Source: Massilia sp. HP4 (lineage in GTDB: Bacteria; Pseudomonadota; Gammaproteobacteria; Burkholderiales; Burkholderiaceae_D). From it: a stretch of DNA of 34,728 bases. The translations under genes and the position numbers were made by a program. Every line of letters begins with the position of its first letter. The first letter of the stretch is position 1. Shown here piece by piece: positions 23,653-32,942 of this stretch. The notes beneath the pieces were generated by a model that was given only the letters and a program-made list of their open reading frames with translations, was not told where the DNA came from and did not search any database. The stretch is from the NCBI RefSeq assembly GCF_005222695.1, contig NZ_STGG01000015.1, positions 1 to 34,728 on the forward strand, written 5' to 3'.

Positions 23653-25456
23653 GCGATGCACCAGTGAACTGGATGATGTTCGCGTGCGAATCTAAGTTGG
23701 ACGGCGGATCTTCGTTTTCGAAAATGATCACCTGAGATGCATGGAAAGTCTCAGCAATCGAACGGTAAAACGCATCTTTCACATCATGCGAAAAGCCGTC
23801 CTCGTCGGTATCTGGCTCACGGTATACTACAAGCGGAGAGTCGATAAGAACAAAGCCCGGGTGTGGCCTTTCATCCTTGAGACAGTACTTAAGCAATGCC
23901 AAGTTAAAGGCCGCGTGGGCTATAGCTCGTACGCCCTTTCCGTGGCTCGACCGCGTCCGACCGGAAATCACGATATCTTGGTCGCCTTCACTGAATGTAA
24001 CGCGGCTGAGCCCAGGGAAATGCCAGGCGCGTAACAACGATTCGACCTCTTGGCTAAATGCCTCGGCTTCGTCCGAACGTACTCGGGCGGACTCCAATTC
24101 CGTCCCTTTCTCTGAACTCTTCTGCCCGAGGTTCACCATCAAGCCTTGTAGTTCTTTTACGCGCCCATGCAGTTCAAGGGCGCGTCGATATGTATCTCTG
24201 TTTGTCTGACTTTCACGCAAACTAAGCAGGGCGACCTCCACTCTCGGCTTTAGCATTTCCGTGAGTTGCCTTGCTACTGCCTGAACACTCTCCTTGGCTT
24301 GACTACATAATTCGTTAAGCCGCCCGATCTCTCGGTCATTTTCAGCTCTCGTTAAATGCAAGTCTGAGATCAGCGATTTGATCTTGGCTGCCTCTGCAAG
24401 GCATGACTGCGCTACATCTTCTGGAGTTGCCTCGCCCCTTTGATGTTCATGCTCCTGATGCTCAGCCTCGGCGCCGCACATCGGGCAGCGCTCCTCGTTC
24501 ATTTGGCTTAGCCTCGTACCGGCCTCTGCAATGCTTTCGAGACGACGAAGGTCCGACCGATATTGCTGCTCAAGGAGTTCAAACCTGCGTTGAAACTCCC
24601 CTAGAACTCCCAATCGCGACTCAAGTTTCCGCAGACTATTCAACTCCGTTCGGCGCGTGCCCTCAAGATGTGCCGCGTTCTTCTGCTCAACAGCAAGCTC
24701 TCTTTGTGCCTTCTCAAACAGCGTCTCAATCTGGGCCAATTGTCCTTGCCAAGCTTGCGCATCGCCCTCTAACTGCAACTCAGCCATGCGCCCTTTAGTC
24801 TGATTCAGCAGTAGTTCAAGCATCTCGACTTTTCCAGCCTGCTTGCCCTTGGCGACCTTCGGATCTTCACGTGAAATCAGTGAACTGTCATCCACACCAG
24901 TTAGCAGCAGGCGAAAGACTGCACTCTCAGCTGTAGCACCGGTGTACTGCCCAGACAAAATTGGGGATGTACTGCTAATGATGGTTTCCTCATCAATTAG
25001 CACCAGACGCGCCAAGTCTCGAAAACTTACTTCGCGAGTGACACCTTGCTTGTTTTTACGTACTTTTTTCCCACTGAAGCCGGACAGACCCAACAAGTAC
25101 TGAGATAACGAATTCCTATCTCCGGCAGTGTGTTTCGCAGAGAGGGTACGCGCTGTTTCACTGGAATTGACAAGCTTGAAGTCACCGCCACGGATTGACC
25201 TCTCCAACACCACTTCATCGTCTTCATTCGGCCCGCTCAACACAAGATGTACGGTCTCATATCGGGACGCTTCAGGGATGAGCTTTGGGATGTCCCTCCC
25301 ACCTAGCATGTAGTCGATGCATTGCACAATGAACGTCTTGCCTGTATCGGAAGGGCCCGACACAACGTTCAGTCCTTCGCGGAACTGCACTTCGGCATTG
25401 GGCACGCCACTACCCACTAATGTCAATCGGCGAATTTGAAATCCTGTTATTGCCAC
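23618..25456 (-). CDS. Rad50/SMC-like ABC ATPase of an ABC three-component system
   Basis: The 612-residue protein has Walker A G34-PSDTG-K40-T41, a long coiled-coil middle (about 205-480) broken by a zinc-hook-like C324-PM-C327 followed by a His/Glu-rich stretch, and a C-terminal half-site with signature-like SHGKGVRAIAHAAF (504-517) and Walker B GFVLIDSPLVV. IDSP instead of the usual LDEP is characteristic of the DUF3732-type ATPases of ABC-3C systems. The start is GTG 25456, which overlaps the end of the upstream gene by 10 bp; the ORF extends 17 codons further but lacks family character. It would be the sensor/ATPase that activates the nuclease effector encoded two genes upstream. Confidence 0.8.
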   Translation of the reverse strand: MAITGFQIRRLTLVGSGVPNAEVQFREGLNVVSGPSDTGKTFIVQCIDYMLGGRDIPKLIPEASRYETVHLVLSGPNEDDEVVLERSIRGGDFKLVNSSETARTLSAKHTAGDRNSLSQYLLGLSGFSGKKVRKNKQGVTREVSFRDLARLVLIDEETIISSTSPILSGQYTGATAESAVFRLLLTGVDDSSLISREDPKVAKGKQAGKVEMLELLLNQTKGRMAELQLEGDAQAWQGQLAQIETLFEKAQRELAVEQKNAAHLEGTRRTELNSLRKLESRLGVLGEFQRRFELLEQQYRSDLRRLESIAEAGTRLSQMNEERCPMCGAEAEHQEHEHQRGEATPEDVAQSCLAEAAKIKSLISDLHLTRAENDREIGRLNELCSQAKESVQAVARQLTEMLKPRVEVALLSLRESQTNRDTYRRALELHGRVKELQGLMVNLGQKSSEKGTELESARVRSDEAEAFSQEVESLLRAWHFPGLSRVTFSEGDQDIVISGRTRSSHGKGVRAIAHAAFNLALLKYCLKDERPHPGFVLIDSPLVVYREPDTDEDGFSHDVKDAFYRSIAETFHASQVIIFENEDPPSNLDSHANIIQFTGASHGRQGFIPKDV

Positions 25457-25962
25457 TCGGCGTCCTCCACTCTCAGCACAGACTCCATCGCGAATTCTGC
25501 GCCCCACTCCCCAGACTGAGAATTAACAATTTTCAATAGATCACTGTCCGAGGTGTCACCGAACAACGGCACGAGCCATATTGCACGTTCTCTTAGTTCA
25601 GCGACGTAGTCGGAGGACAAGACATCCAAAAAGCCAGCGGCTCTGTCTGTCGCTGCGAACATCAGGCCTGTCTCTGTGTAATGGCGCTCCAATAGTCCAC
25701 GACTTTGGTACAGCATCAGACCTTGCTCCAGCATGGCGCGGCGCACCAATAGCTCGCCGCCCCGGTGCGGTGTCCTCGGGTGCAGACCAGGTGGACCGCC
25801 CGGCAAGTCGTCGGAGTGTATGAGCAGGTAATCTAAAACCACTAATCTTTGAAGCGAATACTGTTCCGGAAATGCCTCGCTCAATAAAGACAGGGCACGA
25901 AGACCAGTCTCAACTGGCCCATTGAAAGGAGGTAAATTCTTGGTATAAGGTGACTCGATCAT
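25447..25962 (-). CDS. ABC-3C middle component
   Basis: This 171-residue helical protein has no catalytic motif. FNGPVETGLRALSLL, SLQRLVVLDYLLIHS, and the LHPRTPHRGGELLVRR stretch fit the small ABC-3C middle component that links ATPase and effector; it looks like a winged-helix-type adaptor. ATG 25962 is preferred because it forms an ATGA overlap with the effector gene; a GTG nine bases upstream is possible. Its place between effector and ATPase is the standard gene order of these systems. Confidence 0.78.
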   Translation of the reverse strand: MIESPYTKNLPPFNGPVETGLRALSLLSEAFPEQYSLQRLVVLDYLLIHSDDLPGGPPGLHPRTPHRGGELLVRRAMLEQGLMLYQSRGLLERHYTETGLMFAATDRAAGFLDVLSSDYVAELRERAIWLVPLFGDTSDSDLLKIVNSQSGEWGAEFAMESVLRVEDAEWQ

Positions 25963-27032
25963 TTGACCCACTTGACCTTACCATTATTAGCAAGCTGATG
26001 ACAGATGCCTCCACGATCATAGGTAGACAAACGTTCCTTTAGTGCGTGGTCAGTAATGGGCAATAGCTTTGCCGTCTTCACCACCGACAGTACTCGCCGA
26101 TACCCGTCCGTATGCGCGCCTCGCATCTCATCCTTGATTCCACCATGCACCTCATTCTGAAGCTCCTCGAATGCACCAGGAGGCAATGTGTCCCGAGAAA
26201 ACGCACGAAGGGCTTCGGCACTGTAGAACTCAAGCCGTGCGTCGTTGAAATGCTCTTTAGCTTCTTCATGCGCGCCCAGAGCAGCCACCGTAGGTAAAGC
26301 ACATTTCAGATGATCCCCATAAGCGTCTAAGAGGCTGCGCACATACGTGACTTCGTGCGCCGCAACAGTCGCTGGAGGCGCGACAAACTTTGGGCGGGCT
26401 GGGAGACCGCCACCGAACCTCGTCGCATACCAGCGCGTCTTAGCGTGTTGGTCAATAATCCGCAGTGGAGGTACTGCCTCGAAGATCGAAAAATCCAACC
26501 CATCAAGATATCCGCGCAAAGTCGCATCCAGCTCAACGATGGCTGTCGATGTAATGCCGTTCTTGCAATGTTTCCCCCAGTTATCTATCAGCTGGGCTTT
26601 TAGCTTGTCAGCCTTACGTAGTAGATTTGAAAGCTTGGTTCCAGCCCCTTGTGGTGCCACGAAGAAGTACTTCCGAGGGTACGTGTACTCTTTGATATAG
26701 GTGTAGTAAACCAGCTTCCCCAACTCCACCCAAATATCACCCGGTGCGAGACCTGCCTTGTAGTGCTTGCACTGGTAGTTATCCCAGATCACCGGGTTAG
26801 CCTTGTCGAAGGCAATGATGTCCCGTCCCATGTCGCCAGCACCACCGCATCGTTCGACGGTGCCGTATTGATCGCGTAGCGAATCGGCCCATTCGAGAAC
26901 AAAATCCTCCCATTGGCTGTCACTGAAGATGCGTATGCGCTCGATAGGCGGAATAGGCATACCAGTGACCACGATATCTGCTGATGCAGCCATGCCACCG
27001 GCGGGTATTGGCAATGGAGAGGACGAAATCAT
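25959..27032 (-). CDS. ABC-3C effector with N-terminal Mrr-like nuclease domain
   Basis: The 357-residue protein has a restriction-endonuclease-like N-terminal domain: Glu42/Glu47 in WEDFVLEWAD, GGAGDMGRDI with Asp67 and Asp71, and Q87-C-K89 in YQCKHYK. The D...QxK arrangement is the Mrr/PD-(D/E)xK form in which Gln replaces the usual acid. Residues about 200-357 are helical and match the effector C-terminal domain that docks on the middle component in ABC-3C systems. It starts at ATG 27032, overlapping the Mod stop by four bases; Met14 is an alternative. It probably cuts DNA when released or activated by the ATPase (inference from family). Confidence 0.78.
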   Translation of the reverse strand: MISSSPLPIPAGGMAASADIVVTGMPIPPIERIRIFSDSQWEDFVLEWADSLRDQYGTVERCGGAGDMGRDIIAFDKANPVIWDNYQCKHYKAGLAPGDIWVELGKLVYYTYIKEYTYPRKYFFVAPQGAGTKLSNLLRKADKLKAQLIDNWGKHCKNGITSTAIVELDATLRGYLDGLDFSIFEAVPPLRIIDQHAKTRWYATRFGGGLPARPKFVAPPATVAAHEVTYVRSLLDAYGDHLKCALPTVAALGAHEEAKEHFNDARLEFYSAEALRAFSRDTLPPGAFEELQNEVHGGIKDEMRGAHTDGYRRVLSVVKTAKLLPITDHALKERLSTYDRGGICHQLANNGKVKWVK

Positions 27033-29851
27033 AAGACCTTAAATACCTTCATCACCTCATCGCCGAGGTGGTTGATCACCTTCACAGCAATCCGACCGGA
27101 CTTAGGCCTGGCAAACGGGCGCGACGTGTCGCTGTTCAAGGTTGCCCAAACGTCTTCATTAACCTCAGTCTTCAGCGTAGTTTTGAGCGCCTTGTAGGGG
27201 TCATTGGCGCCGAGGAAGTAGGCATGGCGGACAAAGAAGCTTTCTTCATTGTAGTCAGTATCGATAAACCAACAGGCGATGCCGTCCGCGCCATCACTAC
27301 GCACTTCTCCAGTGTTGGGGTGGAACACATCCACGCCGTTCACCTTGACGCACACCTGGTCGTTTTCCGCGTGCAGGATGTCAATGTCTGGTTCGCCGAA
27401 GATCACAAACAGATTACCTTTGCCTGTATTCTTGAGGTCTTCGGCCATGTGCAGGTCGGCATTCATACGTGCCTTGAGCACAGGAATTCGGCCCAGTTTT
27501 TCGAACTCGGAAGAGTGCGCGTCATAGTTGAAGGCACAGGCGATAAGCACGTCAAAACCAGCATCGCCAGCTTCGCGCGCTGCAGATACCAAGTCCGGAC
27601 GAGATACAGTACCGAACTCGGGACCAATGAAAATAGCCGCGCGCTTTTCACCAGTGTTGTCTTCGTAGGCGCCCTCACCACAGACCAGATCACCCGGCCA
27701 AGGTACTAGCGAGTTGAAAACGATCTTATCTTCCTTATGGGCTTGCTGCACTCCAGCGGTCTTGAGATTCTCAAGGATGATCTGAACGAAGTCACGTGCA
27801 GCGTTGTACTCTGCCTGCCCCTCGGCAACCTTCGGATCGCTGGGGTCGATTAGCTGATCGTTCTCATCGACGCCGAGGACACGGTGCGGCGAGAGGCTCT
27901 CCACCGTAAACGGACCGGCCACTCGGATCTTTTTCCTATCCTCGTAAGGTTTATCGTAGAGGTACTCGAATTCCGCCTTTGCCGCGATGGAAGCATCAAT
28001 AGCTTGCTGTCGGGCGATGCGTTGTTTCCACCAGTCGGCATGGATTCTTGCCACGCTCTCGGGCCACTTAATGTCGGCCTCGCGAGGGATGTCCCATTCT
28101 TGCCAAGCTTTACCCAAAGTTTCATTGATCTGCTCACGCAAAGGCTCTATCAAAGCTTGGTAGTGCTCGTGGATCACATCAATCTCGGCGTTATTGGCAA
28201 TGGATTTTAGAGTGATATGCGGTACTCGCTCATAGACAAATCCCTGCCTCACATTACCGCGCGTCGGCGCGGTGGAAGGCGCCGTGCGTGTTATCTCAGA
28301 TTCTTTAAGTTGTCCCTCACGGCTATCCACCAAGAGGTAATACGAATAGCGAGCCCCCATGATGCGCGCCCGAGCAAGGGCCAAGGCCACACGCGATGTA
28401 TCAATGGTGATCCAGCGACGGCCCCATTGCTCAGAAACATATGCAGTTGTGCCTGAGCCACACGTGGGATCTAGGACGAGGTCTCCCGGATCAGTCGTCA
28501 TCAGAATGCAGCGCTCAATGACTTTGGGGTTCGTTTGAACTACGTAAACTTTGTCGGAAGCGAATCCAGCTGTTACAGTGTCATCCCAGGAGTTATTGAA
28601 GGGATAAACAGGAAAATCCTCTAAATATCGCACATAACGAAGAGTTTGTCCTGCTAAGGCAAGGCGCCTAGCGCGCCTCAAACGCCCCATTCCAATCTCG
28701 GTTGTTTTCCACCCGCTTTTTCCCACCGATATCTTCTTGCCGTCGAGTTCAACGTCGAAAAACTGTGGGCCTCCAGAGCTTTGACTGGTTAAATTATCCA
28801 AACAGAATAGACGGGCACCTTTGGGCACTTTTGTCTTTTCGTCTTCGGTAGCATTCCTTCGATCCAACCGATCAAAAAAGTCAAGCTTACTATAAGCCGC
28901 AGCACCTCCAGCGAGCTCGCTCTTAGACCGATATGGTTGGCGGTATTTGACCCGAGACGCGTCCTTGGCAAACCAAAGAATAAAGTTATTGACCGAGGCC
29001 AGAGTTTCTGTTCCACCGCTGGGAGAGCCAGCCCCTCCTGTGGTCTTAAAGTTAATCTGACTCACAAAATTTGAGTCACCGAAGACCTCATCTAGGATAG
29101 CGCGTACCCGATGTACATTCTCCTCGCCAATCTGAACAAAGATCGACCCAGAATCCGTGAGTAAATCTTTGCTAACAGTAAGTCGATCGCGAAGGTATGT
29201 GAGATATGAATGTATACCGTCGCGCCACGTATCGCGAAAGGCCTTTACCTGTTCTGGTTCACGCGTAATGTGCAGGACGTTGCCATCCTTTACATCTTTG
29301 CTGGCAGTACTCCACTGGAAGTTACTGTTGAACTTGATTCCATAAGGCGGATCAAAATAGATGCATTGCACTTTGCCTCGCAACACCTCTCGTTCGGCGA
29401 GAGACGCCATCACTGCCAAACTGTCGCCAAGTATCATTCGGTTTGCCCAATGTGCATCATGCGCATAGAACTCCGTCTTAGCATCTTCGCTTGGGAGACC
29501 ATTGAAGTCGGCAAACATGTCGACTTGCGGCGCATTGGAGGCGTCTACACGCTCAGTCTGGCGTTTGAGATCGTCAATCAAGACCTTTGGGTGTACCTTT
29601 TCCTGGATGTACAACGGAGGCGCGTGTACAACCAAGTCTGACCAGTCTTGCTGGTCCTTGCCACGCCAGACCAGTTGCGGGTCCAGATCGCGGTTGCGGT
29701 CTTCCCGGGCACGCGGGTAGCGAACAGGGATCGGCTTTTGCTGATCCTTCTTCATGACTGATTGGTACTCGGCCGTCGGGATGTTCTTGCGAGTGGCGTC
29801 TTCATGCTTGAGCGTTTCAACGCTCAGCGGGGTGTTGTTCGTGGTTGCCAT
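27029..29851 (-). CDS. Type III-like DNA methyltransferase (Mod)
   Basis: The 940-residue methyltransferase is of the beta class: catalytic D167-PP-Y170 (YFDPPYG) comes before the AdoMet motif D461-PTCGSG (LDPTCGSGTTAYV). The DPPY tetrad indicates N6-adenine or N4-cytosine methylation; adenine is usual for type III. Between them lies a long target-recognition region (about 240-450). It is much longer than standard type III Mod proteins (about 650), the extra lying after residue 540. Mod starts one base after the Res stop (TGA-T-ATG), so the two are made together, here with Res first. It should mark host DNA and determine the recognition site. Confidence 0.88.
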   Translation of the reverse strand: MATTNNTPLSVETLKHEDATRKNIPTAEYQSVMKKDQQKPIPVRYPRAREDRNRDLDPQLVWRGKDQQDWSDLVVHAPPLYIQEKVHPKVLIDDLKRQTERVDASNAPQVDMFADFNGLPSEDAKTEFYAHDAHWANRMILGDSLAVMASLAEREVLRGKVQCIYFDPPYGIKFNSNFQWSTASKDVKDGNVLHITREPEQVKAFRDTWRDGIHSYLTYLRDRLTVSKDLLTDSGSIFVQIGEENVHRVRAILDEVFGDSNFVSQINFKTTGGAGSPSGGTETLASVNNFILWFAKDASRVKYRQPYRSKSELAGGAAAYSKLDFFDRLDRRNATEDEKTKVPKGARLFCLDNLTSQSSGGPQFFDVELDGKKISVGKSGWKTTEIGMGRLRRARRLALAGQTLRYVRYLEDFPVYPFNNSWDDTVTAGFASDKVYVVQTNPKVIERCILMTTDPGDLVLDPTCGSGTTAYVSEQWGRRWITIDTSRVALALARARIMGARYSYYLLVDSREGQLKESEITRTAPSTAPTRGNVRQGFVYERVPHITLKSIANNAEIDVIHEHYQALIEPLREQINETLGKAWQEWDIPREADIKWPESVARIHADWWKQRIARQQAIDASIAAKAEFEYLYDKPYEDRKKIRVAGPFTVESLSPHRVLGVDENDQLIDPSDPKVAEGQAEYNAARDFVQIILENLKTAGVQQAHKEDKIVFNSLVPWPGDLVCGEGAYEDNTGEKRAAIFIGPEFGTVSRPDLVSAAREAGDAGFDVLIACAFNYDAHSSEFEKLGRIPVLKARMNADLHMAEDLKNTGKGNLFVIFGEPDIDILHAENDQVCVKVNGVDVFHPNTGEVRSDGADGIACWFIDTDYNEESFFVRHAYFLGANDPYKALKTTLKTEVNEDVWATLNSDTSRPFARPKSGRIAVKVINHLGDEVMKVFKVL

Positions 29852-29852
29852 A

Positions 29853-32800
29853 TCAAATTACGCCCTCGGTAACTGATTCGGTAGCCGGGGCAACGGCGTC
29901 GATCATCTTGTTGAACTCGGCTTCGACCTTCTTGGCGAAGTCATGCTGCATTTGGTACACGTCGACGAACTCGACAAAAGCCCAGCGTCCATAGGAGTTT
30001 AGGTTGTTGACGCCTGGCACCCAATAGGTTTCCATGGTCAACTTCTTATCTTTAGCGTCCTCACCTCGATAGCCTTTGATCTCGACAATCAAATTTAACA
30101 GATCATCGGGGCCGTAACCGTCATCGATCTGAACGATGAAGTCTGGTCGATATTTGCGCGTCTCTGAGCCGTAGCGGTAGGGCACCTCAAGGCCCAGGTT
30201 GTGATTCTTGACGTATGCCACCACGCGTGGATGACTCTCTGCCACACGGCAGAACTCCGATTCCCAGTCGCTGTCGAGAATGACCCAATTGACGTGGCAC
30301 TTAGGCGGTGGACCGTTGGTTTCCCAGCGCTCGGTTTTCGAGGTGTTAAAGTTGACAAAGCGTGTCGTTCCAGTGGCGTTGTAAGGGTCAAGCACCGCCT
30401 TGATGGGGCGTTTATTGCCTTGTTCCGCCTTGGTGATGGCCGCCGTGATGCGATTGCAGGCTTCGTCGGCAAGCTCTTGATACATTAACTGCGCCGGGTA
30501 AGTATCCCCTTTGCAGGTCAAACATGTGTCCAGCCACTCCTTCGTGATGCGCTTCAGCTGCCCAAATAGGTGCAGCTTGGGCTCGTCGCCTGGATCACGC
30601 CAATGGTTCATCAAGAGGCGCTTTGTGAGGTGCATCAGCAACGTGGAATGCCGCATGTCAGCCAGATGTTCAAGGCTGAGGTCTACTGTCTCTCCGATGA
30701 TGCCAGCGTTCTGTGTGATGGAGGGGCCAACCAGGTCTGGCGTCAACACCAACACCGAGTCCAGCGTGAACTCCGCAGTTAGCCGTTCGTCTGGTAACTC
30801 TACTCGATAGCCCTGAACCCGTGGAAACTGAATCTCCAGGTTTGAACGTTCTGGCAGCGCGCGAACCTGCACAGTCTCTCGCGGCGGCAGAGGCTTGGAA
30901 ATCACGGGCTTGGCGGTGAAGTCAAACGGAATGCCTAACACATCAGCATATTCGACATTGAACAATCCATCTTCATTTAAGTCGTATGATTGACGTCGGA
31001 GCGCACGACCGATCACCTGCTCGCACAAGAGTTGGGTACCAAACGCACGAACACCCAGCACGTGGGTTACAGTGTTGGCGTCCCAGCCTTCGGTCAACAT
31101 GGAAACTGAGACGACACAGCGAATCGAGTCACCTAGGCGGCCAGCCTTGCCTACGGTGTTCATCACTTCACGAAGCAACCGTGCATCGTCGAATTCTTTG
31201 CCTGCGCGGAGTTCGTCAGCTAGAACACCACCGCGCTCAAAAACCTCTTGTTTGAACTGCTCAATTTCCGGGCCGGCAGCGGCACGGAAGCTTTCATCCA
31301 GAGCCTCTCCGGATTCCAATTGCTCACTATCGATTAGCAGCGTGCGCGGACGACCGAAAGGATTGCCGTACTCATCGGTATTACGAAATAGTTCCAAGCG
31401 GCCGGGGACTGGCGTCATGCTGCCATCCTCATTCTCTCGGTGGAATCCCGAGATGAAGTCGTAGACCAGCTTGGACGTGGCAGTGTTGTTGCACACCACG
31501 ATGAAGCAAGGCGGCACCTTGATACCAGCAGCTTGCCACAAATCGAAGGTCTTCCTATAGTGACCGTACAAAGCCTCAAGCGCCGTTTGGAGCTCCACCG
31601 GCAAACTGAGCGGGTCAAGCGCCTTACCAGCGCCTCGCCCCTTCTTGGGCATACGCGTACGGATGTGCTCCCACAGATTGCGGAACTTCGGCATTTCGCC
31701 ACCAGGGATGTTGTCCGCAACGGGAACACGGGGCAGTTTGACAATGCCGCACTCGATGGCGTCCATTAGCGAAAAGTCGCTCATCGTCCAAGGGAACAAA
31801 GTACCTTCGATATAGCCGGAGCCCGACAGAAAGAACGGTGTGGCAGATAGATCGACCACTCTGGCAACGCCCAACTTGCGGTTGACTGCCTCCAACCCAG
31901 TGATCCACATGCGAGCAGCTTCGTTGTTCTCTTCGGCTTCCTTTCTCTCGTCGCCTTTGAGGACGTCAGCGTCAGCGTCAGGCTTCTCCCGATAGCAGTG
32001 ATGAGCCTCGTCGTTAATGACCATCACATTAGTCATGCCCATCAAATCGGGCATAACGCGCTGAAGCATTTGGCCTTCTGTCTCCAGAGTATTTAGCTCG
32101 TCACCGCCTCGTCCTTTCAGCAAAAGGCGGCCGCCCTTAGATAATTCAATGCGCTCTCGAAGTTTAAAGGCGTGATAGTTCGTAATGACGATCTTTGCCC
32201 GATTCAGGTCATCCAGCATGTCTCCAGGCACCAACTCACGGCTGGCGTAGTAGCTGTCCGGATCATTGGGCTGCAAGACTCGCAGACGATCTTTAATCGT
32301 CAGACCAGGTGCGACAAGAAGGAACCCGCGAGTAAACTTCTTACTGCCGGGCCGGCGTACCGCATTGAGGGTCTGCCACGCAATAATCATCGCCATTACC
32401 GTAGTCTTGCCTGCGCCAGTAGCGAGTTTAAGTGCTAGACGTAGCAACTCTGGATTTGCATCGTTATTGGCGTTAGCAAGGTGGCTAAGGAACGTGTGGC
32501 CGACTTTACCAAGCTGTGGTGCGACTTCGGTAAGCCAGATGATCGTCTCAACAGCTTCGACTTGGCAGAAGAACGGACGAATACTGCTGAAAGAATGGTG
32601 TCTCCAGTGCTGCAACAGCCGCGCCGTCTCGGGCGTAACGCGCCAGTCGGACGGATTCTTCAGCACACGCCACTTGTCCACCTCCTGGCGCACTGAGTTG
32701 ATTACTGCAGTGTGGTCGTACGCCTGTTCTTGTGTAGACAGATCGGCATCAAACAACAGCTCGTCTTGTTTGCCAACGCTCTTCTGTTTTTTAGCCTTCG

Positions 32801-32942
32801 GGATTGGTGTAATGAACTCTGCCAGGCGACGTGCTTCGACAATTTTCTGGGTTGGTTGCCCAGTTGCATCGAGTTCCCAATGACGCCCTGGATACTCATA
32901 CGGAGAGTTAAGAATCGGTTGCTCAAAAAACTGTTTTGACAT
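29853..32942 (-). CDS. Type III-like restriction helicase-nuclease (Res, BPTD_3080-like)
   Basis: The 1029-residue SF2 enzyme has Walker A G176-AG-K179-T, DEAH 311-314 (INDEAHHCYRE), SAT in VVDLSATPFF, and motif VI EQVIGRALRR. Near the C-terminus a PD-(D/E)xK nuclease follows: YRPDFIVQI and then LIVEIKGYRG. This is the Res layout of type III enzymes, which translocate on DNA and cut when Mod marks a site as unmethylated. The N-terminus (FFEQPILNSPYEYPGRHWEL) recalls the family NCBI calls BPTD_3080 restriction endonuclease, from memory. AGGA five bases before the ATG supports the start. It is the first gene of the six-gene minus-strand operon. Confidence 0.88.
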   Translation of the reverse strand: MSKQFFEQPILNSPYEYPGRHWELDATGQPTQKIVEARRLAEFITPIPKAKKQKSVGKQDELLFDADLSTQEQAYDHTAVINSVRQEVDKWRVLKNPSDWRVTPETARLLQHWRHHSFSSIRPFFCQVEAVETIIWLTEVAPQLGKVGHTFLSHLANANNDANPELLRLALKLATGAGKTTVMAMIIAWQTLNAVRRPGSKKFTRGFLLVAPGLTIKDRLRVLQPNDPDSYYASRELVPGDMLDDLNRAKIVITNYHAFKLRERIELSKGGRLLLKGRGGDELNTLETEGQMLQRVMPDLMGMTNVMVINDEAHHCYREKPDADADVLKGDERKEAEENNEAARMWITGLEAVNRKLGVARVVDLSATPFFLSGSGYIEGTLFPWTMSDFSLMDAIECGIVKLPRVPVADNIPGGEMPKFRNLWEHIRTRMPKKGRGAGKALDPLSLPVELQTALEALYGHYRKTFDLWQAAGIKVPPCFIVVCNNTATSKLVYDFISGFHRENEDGSMTPVPGRLELFRNTDEYGNPFGRPRTLLIDSEQLESGEALDESFRAAAGPEIEQFKQEVFERGGVLADELRAGKEFDDARLLREVMNTVGKAGRLGDSIRCVVSVSMLTEGWDANTVTHVLGVRAFGTQLLCEQVIGRALRRQSYDLNEDGLFNVEYADVLGIPFDFTAKPVISKPLPPRETVQVRALPERSNLEIQFPRVQGYRVELPDERLTAEFTLDSVLVLTPDLVGPSITQNAGIIGETVDLSLEHLADMRHSTLLMHLTKRLLMNHWRDPGDEPKLHLFGQLKRITKEWLDTCLTCKGDTYPAQLMYQELADEACNRITAAITKAEQGNKRPIKAVLDPYNATGTTRFVNFNTSKTERWETNGPPPKCHVNWVILDSDWESEFCRVAESHPRVVAYVKNHNLGLEVPYRYGSETRKYRPDFIVQIDDGYGPDDLLNLIVEIKGYRGEDAKDKKLTMETYWVPGVNNLNSYGRWAFVEFVDVYQMQHDFAKKVEAEFNKMIDAVAPATESVTEGVI

